NCBI RefSeq assembly: GCF_963169125.1
Contig: NC_084794.1
Span: 230,589,219 to 230,653,218 of the forward strand
Direction of reading: 5' to 3'
Length of the DNA stretch: 64,000 bases
Origin: Humulus lupulus
Taxonomy: Eukaryota > Streptophyta > Magnoliopsida > Rosales > Cannabaceae
The notes beneath the pieces are model-generated. The model worked only from the letters and a program-made list of their open reading frames with translations, had not been told where the DNA came from and ran no database searches. This document shows positions 22,732 through 34,177 of this stretch, piece by piece. The position numbers and the translations under genes are program-made. Within the stretch, counting starts at the first letter, position 1. The number at the start of each line of letters is the position of its first letter.

Positions 22732-24590
22732 TGTTTGGAAAACTTATACATGATCTTTATTTATTTTCATGTAGATCTAATATTAAAAAAATCAATATGA
22801 GATAACCTAGAACATGTTTCTAAAATTGAATTCAAAGAGAAATAATGATAAGAATACTTAAATTATACGCAGTGGAATAAATGAGTCATTCCTTCAGTTT
22901 CTCTAACCCTTGTATCCTTTCTGTCGCATAATATTACCAAGAAACTGAACCGATCTTCAATTTTCTTCACAGCCTTCCAAAGTATCCTTGGAATCACCTA
23001 GACTAGGGTGGGCAATTCTCAACACATGAGATAGATATAGAGAAAATAAGAGAGAAGAACAATAAGGCATAGAAAATGACTTATGTTTAGAGAGAATCTT
23101 AACCTATCAGAAAACTAGTGTCTCTCGTCTCTTTTGACTTATGTTTTCAACTCTCTCTTAACATTCCTTTTATAGACTTATTTAGGTCATTTATTTAATT
23201 AAAAAAATCAATAAAATAATAGTCAATTAACAACCCTAGGTCGAAATGATCATGGGTTTTAGGCCCGTGAAATTTCCCATTAATTATAAGCTCATTGGAC
23301 ATAAAATCAAGGCATGTATTAATTTCTATTGATTTAATTAATTAAATAATTATTTAAATCCTTTATCAAATTAATTATTTATAATTTGAACCTTGATTTA
23401 AACTTATTTATTAATTTAGATACCAATTTATCTTAATTAATAAATCTACCCTAATTTCTCTTTTCTTCTCAAAATTACATAACTCTATAAAACTATCCAA
23501 AATTGACCTAGTCAACTTTGATAATTCTAATTGTTAATTAAATAAATTAATTGAGACTATCTAGATGATTTTATCCAAGGTACGGTGGGGACCATGGGCC
23601 TATGAAATCAAGTTCCAATAAGTTATCATAAATCTAACAAATAAATTTACTAACTTATTAATTCCTCGTGACTCCACTAAAGACTCGGAATTGCACTCTT
23701 GAATTCATAGAATGCTCTATAACAAATATAGATACGCTATTAATTATCCATTGTTACAACCATAATTGTTACTCAATCCTCTATCGACGGTCTACAATGA
23801 GATGGGACTAAAATACCGTTTTACCCCTCATTGTATTTTATCCTTAAAACACTTAGTTCCATGTAAATGATATTTCAGTAAACTAATATTAATTACTGAA
23901 ATGAGATCTCTATCATTTAACACCTTGAACCAAACTAAAAGGAAACCATCATTTCACTTCTTCATCAGAAGCTATAGATGTTCATATCTATGATTAACAC
24001 TCCCACTCAATTATACTACCAAGTTCTCAAGATGTAAGTATGGGCTAGTCTGTAGGGTAAGCTAGTAACGAACAAGCCAAAGAACTCAAATAATACAATT
24101 AGTTAGAATACTAACCACTCAAAATTGAGATTGAATTGACCTATGATCAACTATATGATATGAATAGAATAGATAATAACGGTATGTTTACTTATCCTAT
24201 CAACTGTCAATATCGCTTATGTCCGATGTAACAAATACATCTGATCTTATCTACTTTGCTAATGTTCTAGAAAGAACATAACACTACAATGTGTAAGTAG
24301 ATCATATCGTAGATTTCCAAGTCAGTGTAAATCCTATGCACTGACTAATCTTAGGACTAACTTATTTTGAACATATAATCATATTTATATTCCACTGTGG
24401 TTACATCACTATAAATACGATCAGCTATATGCTCAAGATTTAATAGAAGTTTATAATAAACAAATAATCATGGAAATAAAACATGTGAGCAAAGTGATTG
24501 ATAAAGTCAAAAAATGATTTCTATTCTTTTATTGATAATAAATGAGATTACAAAGAAATTTGGTTTTAATTAGGTCATAAAACCCTAACA
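22732..24590 (-). repeat. 5' LTR of copia C2
   Basis: Same length and sequence type as 14716-16574, from tgtttggaaaac to aaccctaaca on the plus strand. The TATA-like 'ctataaaagg' on the minus strand is near 23,170, with its counterpart near 15,155 in the other LTR. Confidence 0.9.
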
Positions 24591-24595
24591 AAAAC

Positions 24596-25577
24596 ACCTT
24601 TAGAACATTGGAATGGTCGAGAACCTGGTTTACATCTTTATAGAATCTGGGGGGTGTCCCGCCCACGTCCTGAGGAAAAAGGAAGGAAAGCTCGAATGTC
24701 GAACTAAAGTTTGCATGTTTGTTGGCTATCCTAAAGGCACTCGGGTGGACTTTTCTATATTTATTCACAAAAGAAAGTGTTTACTTTTACGAATGCTACT
24801 TTTCTGGAAAATAACTATGTCCAATACTTCAAACCGTGCAGCAAAGTAGTTTTAGAGGAGATGGTTGAAGAATTGACTCCAACCAATGTTCCATCATCAT
24901 CAACGCAAGTTGATGATGAAAGTCCCACTCTTCATGTCCAACTGACGCCAGTCGATTTAAATGAAGAAAGTATCATTGTTCCTGAGCAAACAATCAAGAA
25001 GCCTCGCCGTAGTGGGAGGGTTTCTAGGAACCCAGTTCGCTATGGTTTGGGTGGTGAAACCAATATGGTTGTTGGTGACACTAGCAACGATGATCCATTG
25101 TCTTTCAAACAGGCAATGGCTAGCCGTGAAAAGGAACTATGGCTCGAAGCCATGAAACGGGAAATGGAGTCCATTTACTCAAACTCTGTCTGGGATCTTG
25201 TGGAAGCTCCTAGTGACTTTAGGGCCATTGGTTGCAGTTGAATCTACAAGAAGAAATATGGTGTTGATGGAAAGATCCAAACTTATAATGCTCGATTAGT
25301 GGGAAAGGGTTATACCCAAAGAGAAGGCGTGGACTATGAGGAAACTTTTAGTCAGGTAGCCATGCTTAAGTCCATTCGCATCCTCCTTTCCATAGCAGCT
25401 GCTCTCGACTATGAGATTTGGCAATTGGACTTCAAGACAACTTTTCTTAACGGGAAGTTTGACGAAGTCATTTATATGGATCATCCAAAATTATTTAAAG
25501 TAGTTGGACAAGAAGGAATAGTTTGCAAGTTGAATAGGTCCATTTATGGACTTAAGCAAGCTTCTCGTTCCTAGAAC
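24596..25577 (+). pseudogene. Copia C1 integrase C-terminus and RT N-terminal part
   Basis: Continues C1 from 14715 after the TSD: PLEHWNG, then a frameshift from one extra G in a six-G run at about 24,648-24,653, then AHVLRKKEGKLECRTKVCMF, GRVSRNPVRYGLGGE, QAMASREKELWLEAMKREME, a stop after AIGCS, and RT start ([49 protein letters not shown]). A W-to-stop (TAG at 25571) follows before the solo LTR breaks it. Confidence 0.85.
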
Positions 25578-25582
25578 CTTAC

Positions 25583-27001
25583 TGTTATACCCAAAAATTG
25601 GAGATCAAGGACATGGAAATAAATGTGACAAGTAGCAGTGCATGGTCAGTGAAAGACACGTTAATAGTCAATAAATACATTGACTCCTCAAAGTTGTGAT
25701 AAAGTGACCCGGTAGACTGACGAAGAATTTGGACTGCTTGAAAGATGTCATAACCAAGCCAAGTGCACCTTGGTCCTAGGAGGCTAAGGAGAATGCATCC
25801 TAGGAGGCTAAGGGGAGTGCATCCTAGGAGAGCTAAAGAGAGTGATCCTAGGAGAACCCAAGGATGAGGTCCGAGGAGAACTCAAGAAAGTGGTCTTAGG
25901 AGACCCAAGGAAAAAGTGGTCCTAGGAGACCCCAAGGAGGATGTGGTCCTAGGAGACTCCAAGGGTGTGTTTGAGGTAAGCCTCCCAATGTTTCCTAAGT
26001 GTTGGCTCGAACGTGTCCAAGGTAAGTAGCTAAGGAGGAGGAGTCCCATGCAAGCCAAGAATGGAGACTTAGATTTTGCCAAGGAGAGCCTACACAATGT
26101 CCGATCGGACATAGTTGGGAGATGCTAAAGGGGAGTGCCTCATGCTTGTCCAAGGTGAGATGTCAAGGAGGATGCCTTGGACCACCTTGGTCCAAGGAGA
26201 AGGCAAGAGGAGGATGCCTCGGACCACCTTGGTCCGAGGAGAAGGCCACAAGGTCCGAAGGGACCTTGAATGGAGGAGGTATGCTCAAAGTTGTCCGAGG
26301 TGAGAAACAAGAGAATTGCCTCGGACCTACCCAAGGTGAGGAGCTAAGCTTGCATGACCTTTGGTCCGAGGAGAGCCATGCATATACCACCTTTGGTCCA
26401 AGGAAAGCTTGAAGGAGTAATCAACATGCATGTGAGACTACGTCAAAGTCCCCATAACGACTCTAGCAAGAATTGGTCTAGGCACCCGGGAGTCTCTCAC
26501 TCCTCACTCAAATTGAGGAATCAGTTGTATTTTAAACATTTATTGTAATATAAATATAAGATGAATAATAAAATATCCCTATCGAAAGGGGATATCAGTT
26601 GAGGATCCCAGGCCTATAAATAGAGAGCTTATGGGATAAGAGAGAGGCTTCTTCTGCTTCTTCTTTCTAGAGAGAGAAAATTGGGTCTGTGTATTCTGGA
26701 GAGAGAAAATTGGGTATGTGTATTCTAGAGAGATAAAGTGCTGATATTTGAGAGAACCCTTATATTTTCACAATCTGTACTGAAGAAACTCAGTTGGCTC
26801 AATCCATCTGATCTTGAGTATAGTACTATAAATCACAACTCTAGGTGGATTAGGCTATTACCGACAATCGGGGCTGAACCACTATAAAAATACTGTGTGT
26901 TATTTACTTTTCTTGTTTATACCGTCTGTTGTCGTTTACATTCTCTTGAAGGTTTGTCGTATTTGACGTTCTCACGTCGTTGGCTAAAAATGCAGTCAAC
27001 A
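25583..27001 (+). mobile_element. Solo Ty3/gypsy LTR in copia C1 RT
   Basis: TGTTATAC...GTCAACA, 1419 bases, with TSD cttac at 25578-25582 and 27002-27006. The start and end are clearly related to the gypsy B LTR (tgcatggtca.t.aa.gacac.ttaatagtcaataaat; gtggattaggctattacc.acaa.cggggctgaaccactataaaaa). TATA box TATAAATA at 26615-26622. No internal region, so it arose by recombination between the two LTRs of a full element. Open frames on both strands in it come from repeats. Confidence 0.92.
25770..26420. repeat. CCTAGGAG / GGTCCGAGGAGA repeats in the solo LTR
   Basis: Two linked degenerate arrays: 'gtgcatcctaggaggctaagg' units (25,770-25,960), then 'ccttggtccgaggagaaggc' units (26,160-26,400). 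The phrase gtccgagga(g) is also the unit of the array inside gypsy B at 42,760-43,200. Confidence 0.7.
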
Positions 27002-27006
27002 CTTAC

Positions 27007-28066
27007 GTTTGATGAAATAATAAAAAACAATGGCTTTGAACAAAATATCGATGATTCTTGTGCTTAACAACTGAAGGAAAATCAAATAGTTGTATTCCTG
27101 GTTCTTTATGTAGATGATATCTTACTCATTGGAAACAATGTTAAGAAATTATCAAATGTGAAAAATTGTTTGAGCACTCAATTCCAGAGGAAGGATTTGG
27201 GTGACGAAAGTTATGTTGTAGGTATCCAAATCATTAGGGATAGAAAGAACAAACTCTTAGCTCTATCTCAAGCAGCTTACATTGATAAAGTGTTTGATTG
27301 TTTCTCAATGACAAATTCTAAGAAAGGACGTCTACCGTTCCGCCATGGAATTCATCTTTCAAAGAAGCAGTCTCCCCATATTCCTGAAGAGGAAGATGGA
27401 ATGAGAAAAGTTCCTTACGCATTTGCAGTTGGAAGTCTGATGTATTCTATGTTGTGTACTAGACCAGATATATGCTATGCAATGGGAGTAGTGAGAAAGT
27501 ATCAGTCAAATAGCAGTTAAGCATATCTTGAAGTATTTAACGCGAACTATGGATTATATGTTAGTCTACAAGGGTGGTGTTTTGAACCCTGTAGGCTACA
27601 CCAATTCATATTTTCAGACTGATGTCGATGACAGGAAGTCTTCTTCTAGAATGGTGTTTACTCTTGGGGGTGGAGTTGTGATATGGAAAAGCGTAAAGCA
27701 GTCTGCGATCTCAGATTCCACAATGAAGGCTGAGTACATAGATGTGTCTGAAGCAACTAAGGAAATAGTTTGGCTAAAGAAGTTTTATTCAGATCTTGGT
27801 GTTATTCCATATATGGATAAACCGCTTTTGTTGTTTTATTACAACACAGGAGTGATAGCCAACTTGAAAGAACCTTGAAATCACAGAAGGAGTAAGCATA
27901 TAGAAAGGAAGTATCACATAATTCGAGAATATGCGTCCAAGGGAGATGTGAAGGTTATGAAGATTACATCTAGAGACAATCTTGCGGATCCGTTTACAAA
28001 AACACTACCAGAAGCTACATTTGATAAGCATATCAAGGAAATGGAATTAGTAGAATTAAGGCATTA
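27007..28066 (+). pseudogene. Copia C1 RT C-terminal part and RNase H
   Basis: Resumes the RT protein directly after the TSD (FDEIIKNNGFEQNIDDSC), with stop TAA near 27,064 where C2 has tyrosine. YVDDILLIGN is intact near 27,112. AYAFAVGSLMY-type and TRPDICYAMGVV segments follow, then a frame change near 27,520. RNase H has YTNSYF (first Asp changed to Asn), MKAEYIDVSEA and the end LVELRH at about 28,066. Confidence 0.85.
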
Positions 28067-28074
28067 GTTTCAAT

Positions 28075-28091
28075 TAGTGAAAGTGGGAGTT
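28075..28091 (+). other. Polypurine tract of copia C1
   Basis: Agtgaaagtgggagttt, purine-rich, lies between the RNase H stop and the LTR start at 28092. Confidence 0.7.
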
Positions 28092-29965
28092 TGTTGGGGT
28101 TTTATGCCCTAATTAAAACTCAATTTCTTTGTAATCTTATTTTATTACCAATAAAAGAATAGAAATATTTTTTTACTTGGTCAATCACTTTGCTCACATG
28201 TTTTATTTTCATGACTATTTGTTTAATATAAACTTCTATTAAATCTCGAGCATATAGCTAATCATATTTATAGTGATGTAATCATAGTGGAATATAAATA
28301 CGATTATATGTTCAAACATAAGTTAGTCCTAAAATTAATCAGTGCACAAGATTTACACTAAATTGCCAATCTACGATATGATCTACTTACACATTGTAGT
28401 GTTATGTTCTTTCCAGAACATTAGTAAAGTAGATAAGATCGGATGTATTTGTTACATCGGACTGGACCAATACTGACAGTAGATAGGATAAGTAACCCTA
28501 CCGTTATTATATATTTTAGTCATATCATATAGTTGACCATAGGTCAATTCAATCTCAATTCTGAGTGGTTAATATTCTAACTGACTGGATTATTTGATTT
28601 CTTTGACTTGTTCATTACCAACTTACCCTACGGACTAGCCCATACTTACATATTGGGAACTGAGTAGTATAATTGCGTGGGAGTGTTAATCATAGATATG
28701 AACATCTATAGCTTCTGATGAAGAAGTAAAATGATGGTTTCCTATTAGTTTGGTTTGAGGTGCTAAATGATTGAGATCTCATTTCAGTCATTAATATTAG
28801 TTTACCAAAATATCATTTACAAGGAACTAAGTGTTTTATGGATAAAATACAATGAGGGGTAAAATGGTTTTTTAGTCCCATCTCATTGTAGATCGTCTAT
28901 AGAGGATTGCGTTATAATTATGGTTGTAACAATGGATAACTAATAATGTATCTATATTTCTTATAGAGCGTTCTATGTATTCAAGAGTGTAATTCTAAGT
29001 CTTTAGTGGAGTTACGAGGAATTAATAAGTTAGTAAATTTATTTTTTAAATTTATGATAACTTATTGGAGCTTGATTTCATAGGCCCATGGTCCCCATAG
29101 TACCTTGGATAAAATCATCTAGATAGTCTCAATTAACTTATTTAATTATCAATTAGAATTGTCAAAGTTGATCAGGTCAATGTTGGATAGTTTCATAGAG
29201 TTATGCAAATTAGTGAACAAAAAAAGATTTTAGGACAGATTTATTAATTAAGACAAATTGGTGTCTAAATTAATAAATAAGTTTATATAAAGGTTAAAAT
29301 TATAAATAATTAATTTGATAAAGAATTTAAATAATTATTTGATTAATTAATCATTAGAAAATAATACGGGGATTGATTTTAAGTCCAATGTGCTTATAAT
29401 TAAATGGGAAATTTCACGGGCCTAAAGCCCATGATAATTTCGACCTAATGGCTGATATTACCTATTATTTTATTGAATGTTTAATTAAATAAGTTACCTA
29501 ATTGAGCCTATAAAATGAGTGCTAAGTGAGAGTTGAAATCAGAAGATTTGGAGATGAACAGATGATCAGAAGATCTAGTTTTGATGCTTTAGGATTTTAG
29601 ACTCACTCTACAACAAAAATCATTTTCTAAGCCTCTATAATCTATTCTCTTCTTTTCTTTGTATCTATCTCATGTGTTGAGAATTGCCTACTCTAGTCTA
29701 GGTGATTCTAAGGATACTGTGGAAGATTGTGAAGAAATTTGAAGATCAGTTCAGTATCTTGGTGATACTCTGCGACAGAAAGGATGCAAGGGTTAAAGAA
29801 ACTGAAGGAATGACTTATTCATTCTGATGCGTATAATGTAAGTGTTCTTACCATTTTCTCTGTTTAGTTCAATTATAGAAACATGTTTTAGGTTTTGTTA
29901 TATTAATTTGTTTAATATATGATTTACATGAAAATAAATAAGATCCTATATAAGTATTTCCAACA
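28092..29965 (+). repeat. 3' LTR of copia C1
   Basis: TGTTGGGGTTTTATGCCC ... TATTTCCAACA, 1874 bases, aligned in full with the C2 LTRs. TATA-like 'cctataaaatg' is near 29,505. Bases after it (aatac) are the expected right TSD; the left partner is lost with the 5' LTR truncation. Confidence 0.9.
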
Positions 29966-30181
29966 AATACAACATATAAAAAACTGACCATTGCATGGTA
30001 ATGGCCCCCATGATGAACGAGAGGTAGTGCTTCAACTTCTTAATTTCACCTCTAACATGTCTTTTCTTTTTTATATAGGTTATATTTCTCATTCAAAATT
30101 CTGAATGAAGTGTTGTGGCACTAGTAACGTGTGAACAGTGGTTTATATATTACAAAATTTTAATTTTCCCCAAGAGGTTAG
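29966..30181. other. Spacer between copia C1 and gypsy B
   Basis: A short piece of older sequence that continues at 44906 on the far side of gypsy B. It ends with the left TSD gttag (30177-30181). It may belong to the decayed coding unit of 44,906-48,250, but no domain is recognisable. Confidence 0.5.
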
Positions 30182-30350
30182 TGTTATCCCCAAATATTTT
30201 GTTCAATGACGTGGCAATCGGATAGACAAGTGGCAATGCATGGTCATTAAATGACACATTAATAGTCAATAAATGTGTTGAATAAAGAAGTGAAAAGGTT
30301 AGGAGTTGACCTGCGGAGTTGTGATATTACTGATCAGAAGTGATTTTCCC

Positions 30351-30486
30351 GACCAGTAATGTGCCTTGGCCGACCAGTGATGTGCCTTAGCCGACTAGTG
30401 AGGTGTCTTGGCCGACCAATGATGTGTCTTGGCCGACTAGTAAGGTGTCTTGGCAGACCAGTAATGTGTTTTTGCCGACCAGTCAC
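30351..30486. repeat. 21-base tandem array, six units, 5' LTR of gypsy B
   Basis: Six complete units of the type GACCAGTAATGTGCCTTGGCC, plus a partial one. The 3' LTR has only two units (44260-44301) plus the same partial unit. Confidence 0.92.
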
Positions 30487-30737
30487 TTTGGGGAATGGAT
30501 TTGGTCGACCGGATGGATCAGAATCTCAGGAGTTAACTGTCCAGTGACTCTTTAGTAAAGCCTCAGTAACAGCTTCATGCCGAATCACTTGTAACTGCCG
30601 CGAGAATCTCTCAGATATCCCGAAGTAATAGCTATATTGTTGTAATTTGAATTTATGTATATTTTATTAATTAATGTTGGTTGGAACAACCAAGGACCCC
30701 GTCAAATGGGATATTTCTCATGTACGATCCACGAGTC

Positions 30738-30745
30738 TATAAATA
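30738..30745 (+). promoter_or_regulatory. TATA box of gypsy B 5' LTR
   Basis: TATAAATA within gtctataaataaaggg, downstream of the 21-base array and about 340 bases before the LTR end; same context in the 3' LTR at 44563-44570. Confidence 0.7.
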
Positions 30746-31086
30746 AAGGGCTCATGGCATCATTTAGGAGGATCTGGGGATTGAAAGAAAACTCTTTAGT
30801 TTGGAGACTTTGGGACCATTACTTGGGGCATTCTGGGAGCATTTTATAAGAGTTCAGAGAGAGAAACACTGTATTTTTCTACTTATACTTGAGAAACTCA
30901 GTTGACTAAGGTTCATATGATCTTAAGTATAGGCTAAATATATCACAACTCTAAGTGGATTAGGCTATTACCAACAAACTGGGGCTGAACCACTATAAAA
31001 ATTACTTGTGTTATTTACTTTCTATTCAAGGTTTATTGTTGTTTTTGCATCTACTTGTAGTTGGCCAAAATCGTAGTCAACATTTT

Positions 31087-31105
31087 TGGTGCTTTCATTG
31101 AGAGC
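31087..31105 (+). other. Primer-binding site of gypsy B
   Basis: TGGTGCTTTCATTGAGAGC, four bases after the LTR end and starting TGG as a tRNA 3' CCA complement must. Which tRNA it matches was not determined. Confidence 0.6.
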
Positions 31106-31139
31106 TTGAATAGAAGAAACAAACTACTATCCTACCAAC

Positions 31140-33240
31140 ATGGCGCCAAGGAAGCCCATTACATCAAAAGAGCTTGATAGATCAGAAGGTCCTGAACCTC
31201 AGAACCCTGAGACTAAGCCCATGGTCTCTCTTAAGGAGACTATTCCAGAAGTCGAACAACTCTAGGAAGCAATGGGGGCTTTCCAAGAGGAGATGATGCA
31301 ATTCAATGCTTGGCAGGAGTCTTTCGCTAAGGAAATGGCCAGGCAGAAGGCTACATTTGAGCAACAGAGAAGGGAGATGGATGCAAGAAGTAAAGAGATC
31401 AGGCGACAGCAGGAGGAGGTCAACCGGCGACATCGTGAAGCTGCACTTTCTCTAGAAGTGGCTTCTCAGTTGACCCAGGCCAATGCCCAAACCACAGCAC
31501 GAGGAGCAGCCACCCAGGGAGCAAGGAATAATAATGCTAGTCAGAGGACTGCTGGCAGAGTCGATTCTCGGGGGCCAGACAGAAGTAGGAGTAATCCCCC
31601 TGGTCGGGGGGATGATGGGGTCCGCTCTGGGACTGACTCGACGCAAAGGGAGAATTCTAGAACCCCTTCCAGGAGCCATCGCTCATAAACTTCTAGATCA
31701 GGGAGTCACCAGTCAGGCAGTAAGAAGACTCCACCCAGGCATAATCAGACCAAGGCTCCTCGAGATAAGAAAACTTCACAGTTTAAAGATGGATATGGTC
31801 GTGATGAGGCTGGTAGTCATCACACCGATCGGTCAAAGGAGAAAGAGGGCAACGACCAACAAGGAGGAAAAGACTGCCCGGGAAGTACCGAAAAGCTGCC
31901 ACTACATCCTGGTCAGCAGCGTAGTGGGAGAGAGCAGGTCCTGCACAGTAAGCCTTCTGAAAAATCTAAGAGCACAGTGCTTGATTGGTTAGAAGGACGC
32001 ATTTCCTGAAAGGATCTAAGAGACGTTATCAGTGGTAAGAGGAGGACCGTCCCAGTCGAAGGGCAAGATCTGAACCGCTCTGCCAGTCAAGTAGAAATAC
32101 TTGACGATAGTGCACCAGATGGAAATGCTCGACCATGTAGTCAAGACCTTAGAACCCCGTCAGTTGCACCATCCATCCAAGCCCAGCTTGACGCACTAAC
32201 GGCTACAGTGCAAGGTTTGTCAAAATAACTTTTCGGGATGGATGCGGTAGACCACAGGAGTGGCAGTCCATTTTGTGCTCGGATCAGAGCAACCCAACCA
32301 CCGAAAAAATATAAAGCACCGGTGCTTCCAGTATATACAGAAAAGGAAGATCCCATTAGACATGTTGGGAAATTTGAGGACCAAATGTAGCTGCTCGGGG
32401 TGAGTGACGATTATCTGTGTAGAGTTTTCCCGACTACATTATCTGATACTGCCCAGGAATGGTATTGGAAGTTCAAGTCGAATTCCATTACCTCTTGGGA
32501 AACATTCAGGAAGGAGTTTTGTAGACAGTTCAGTGCTACCCAGACTCCACCAGTTTATGCTAACCATTTGGCAGATATCAAACAAGGAAATGATGAGTCT
32601 CTAAAGAACTATATACAGAGGTTCATAAGAGAAGACAACCGAGCAACTGCCTTTAGAGACGAGGGGAAGATGGTTTCCATATCCTCTGGAATAACTTATC
32701 GGAGCCCTTTGTGGGATAGTATACATAGAAATCCAATTTCAACACTTCAATAATTTCTTGACCGAGTGGAAAAGTATATGAAATTGGATGACATGATTGA
32801 GAAAGAGGAGAAAGGCATAAACAATCCGGGCGGATCAACTGGCCCTCCTAAGAATGGTGGAAACGATTAAAATGGTGAGAATAAATGTGGGAATAACAGG
32901 TCTGATCACCATGAAGAGAAGAATGCTAAGTTGGGTCCAAACAATAAGCCAACTAAGTATGAGCCTCAGTTCACTAATCACACCACTCTCTCGGCCAGCC
33001 GAGCAGAAGTATATCTCGCAAGCCATCAAGAGGTGCCCTACCAGAAACCCCCACCCATCAGGAAGGAGATGATTAAAAGAGACATGAATAAATTTTTTCA
33101 TTTCCATGGAGATTATGGTCACGACACAAATGAATGCAATCATCGTAAAGACGAGAGAGAATTTCTTCTTCGGTTGGGAAAGTTAAGAAACCCCAAGGAG
33201 AAGGAAGCAACAACAATCCTGGGTTCAAACGACAACGGTC
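31140..33240 (+). pseudogene. Gypsy B gag
   Basis: Starts at the ATG 31140 (MAPRKPITSKEL), with a stop TAG at 31263. A charged coiled-coil-like segment follows (31,300-31,480; AKEMARQKATFEQQRREMDA), then the retrotransposon gag domain (DDYLCRVFPTTLSDTAQEWY, SWETFRKEFCRQF, DESLKNYIQRF, GKMVSISSGI, SPLWDSIHRNP) at about 32,400-32,760. Near the end FFHFHGDYGHDTNECNHRKDE stands where a zinc knuckle usually lies. Stops or frame changes near 31,687, 32,388, 32,751 and 32,868 break it. Gag would form the particle that carries element RNA. Confidence 0.85.
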
Positions 33241-33970
33241 TCCACCCTTGCAACCCGAGCCTGTGGACTTCACTTTAGACACTATATGCGGAGGTCCACA
33301 CTTGGCTAGGGATAGTAATAAGGCAAGGGAAAAATATGCCCGGACACTTCGACATGAATTGGATGCAACATCAAAATCAGAAGTCATGACTGTAGAAGAG
33401 TGGCCTCCAAAGAATCCACAGTACGAAAGTGAGTCTCTTACTTTTACAGAGGATGATGCTAGACATGTAAGGTATCCTCATAATGACCCGCTTGTCATTG
33501 CAGTCCAAATTGCAAACATGAAAGTGAAGAGATGCCTAGTTGACACAGGAAATTCTGTGGACAATATGTACAAGTCATCTTTTGAAAAGATGAAGTTGTT
33601 CTTCAATGACTTGAAACCATGTTGTCAAGTTATTTACGGTTTTACTGAAGAAGGGTTGTCACTGGCTGGAACAATCAAGTTACTGATCACTGCAGGAGAC
33701 GTTCCTAGGCACGAGACGGTCATGACAGAGTTTTTGATAGTAGATTTTTCATCGGCGTAAAATGTGGTGATTGGTCAACCACTTCTCATGGATCTACACG
33801 CAACAATGTCTATATGACACCTTTCCATGAAATTCTCGACCAGTGCAGGCCTAGGTTGTGTCCGGGGAGACCAAAGAAAAGCTAGGGAATGTTATAATGC
33901 TTCAGTGGTTAAGGCACAGAGGAGAGCCAAGGAGAATAATATGATTATGTGTGGAGAGAGATAAGAGGTA
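33241..33970 (+). pseudogene. Gypsy B aspartic protease region
   Basis: Contains DPLVIAVQIANMKVKRCLVDTGNSVD: the catalytic DTG is present, followed by N rather than the more usual S/A. Then SLAGTIKLLITAG and FLIVDFSSA with a stop at 33,760, after which NVVIGQPLLMDLHA continues in frame. The protease would cut the Gag-Pol precursor. The tail to 33,970 is degenerate with further stops. Confidence 0.8.
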
Positions 33971-34177
33971 GTAGATGAGATGGACATTGACCAATATAGC
34001 ATTGTGGATTTAGCCAACCAAGAGAAAGTTTTAAAGGTTACTAACCAGGAAGGTGTTCTTGATGTTAATGAGCAACAGGCCCCATCCGGTGATGAAGTCA
34101 CCAAATAGGGCATTGCCCAAAGCGAGGGAGTGGATATTGATCCTCACTTTGGGGATTTGCAGAGTGAAGTATGACCT

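Larger units (their letters stand above)
14716..24590 (-). mobile_element. Copia C2: near-complete Ty1/copia element nested in C1, opposite orientation
   Basis: Two LTRs of exactly 1859 bases (14716-16574 and 22732-24590) flank the internal region, read on the minus strand. TSD aaaac is at 14711-14715 and 24591-24595. Order on the minus strand: 5' LTR, primer site (22707-22730), leader, shortened gag, integrase, RT, RNase H, polypurine tract beside 16575, 3' LTR. Its proteins are the same family as C1, so the element inserted into a relative head to head. Visible differences between the LTRs amount to several percent, so the insertion is not recent. Length 9875 bases. Confidence 0.92.
10138..29965 (+). 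mobile_element. Copia C1: decayed Ty1/copia retrotransposon, host to nested insertions
   Basis: Plus orientation: truncated 5' LTR (10138-10739), primer-site region, long AT-rich leader, gag (from about 12,683), protease/integrase, reverse transcriptase, RNase H, polypurine tract and complete 3' LTR (28092-29965). The order integrase before RT is diagnostic of Ty1/copia. It is cut by copia C2 (14716-24590) inside integrase and by a solo gypsy LTR (25583-27001) inside RT. Removing both with one TSD copy each restores a continuous match to C2's own protein. Many stops and frameshifts mark it as old. Confidence 0.85.
30182..31082 (+). repeat. 5' LTR of gypsy B
   Basis: TGTTATCCCC ... GTAGTCAACA. 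U3 carries a 21-base array (30351-30486). TATAAATA at 30738-30745. The conserved block GCTGAACCACTATAAAA is at 30984-31000. It is 91 bases longer than the 3' LTR, mostly because of four extra 21-base units. Confidence 0.92.

Noticed and set aside
26115..26412. Several overlapping frames in the solo LTR
   Set aside because: They arise from the ggtccgaggagaagg repeats within an LTR.
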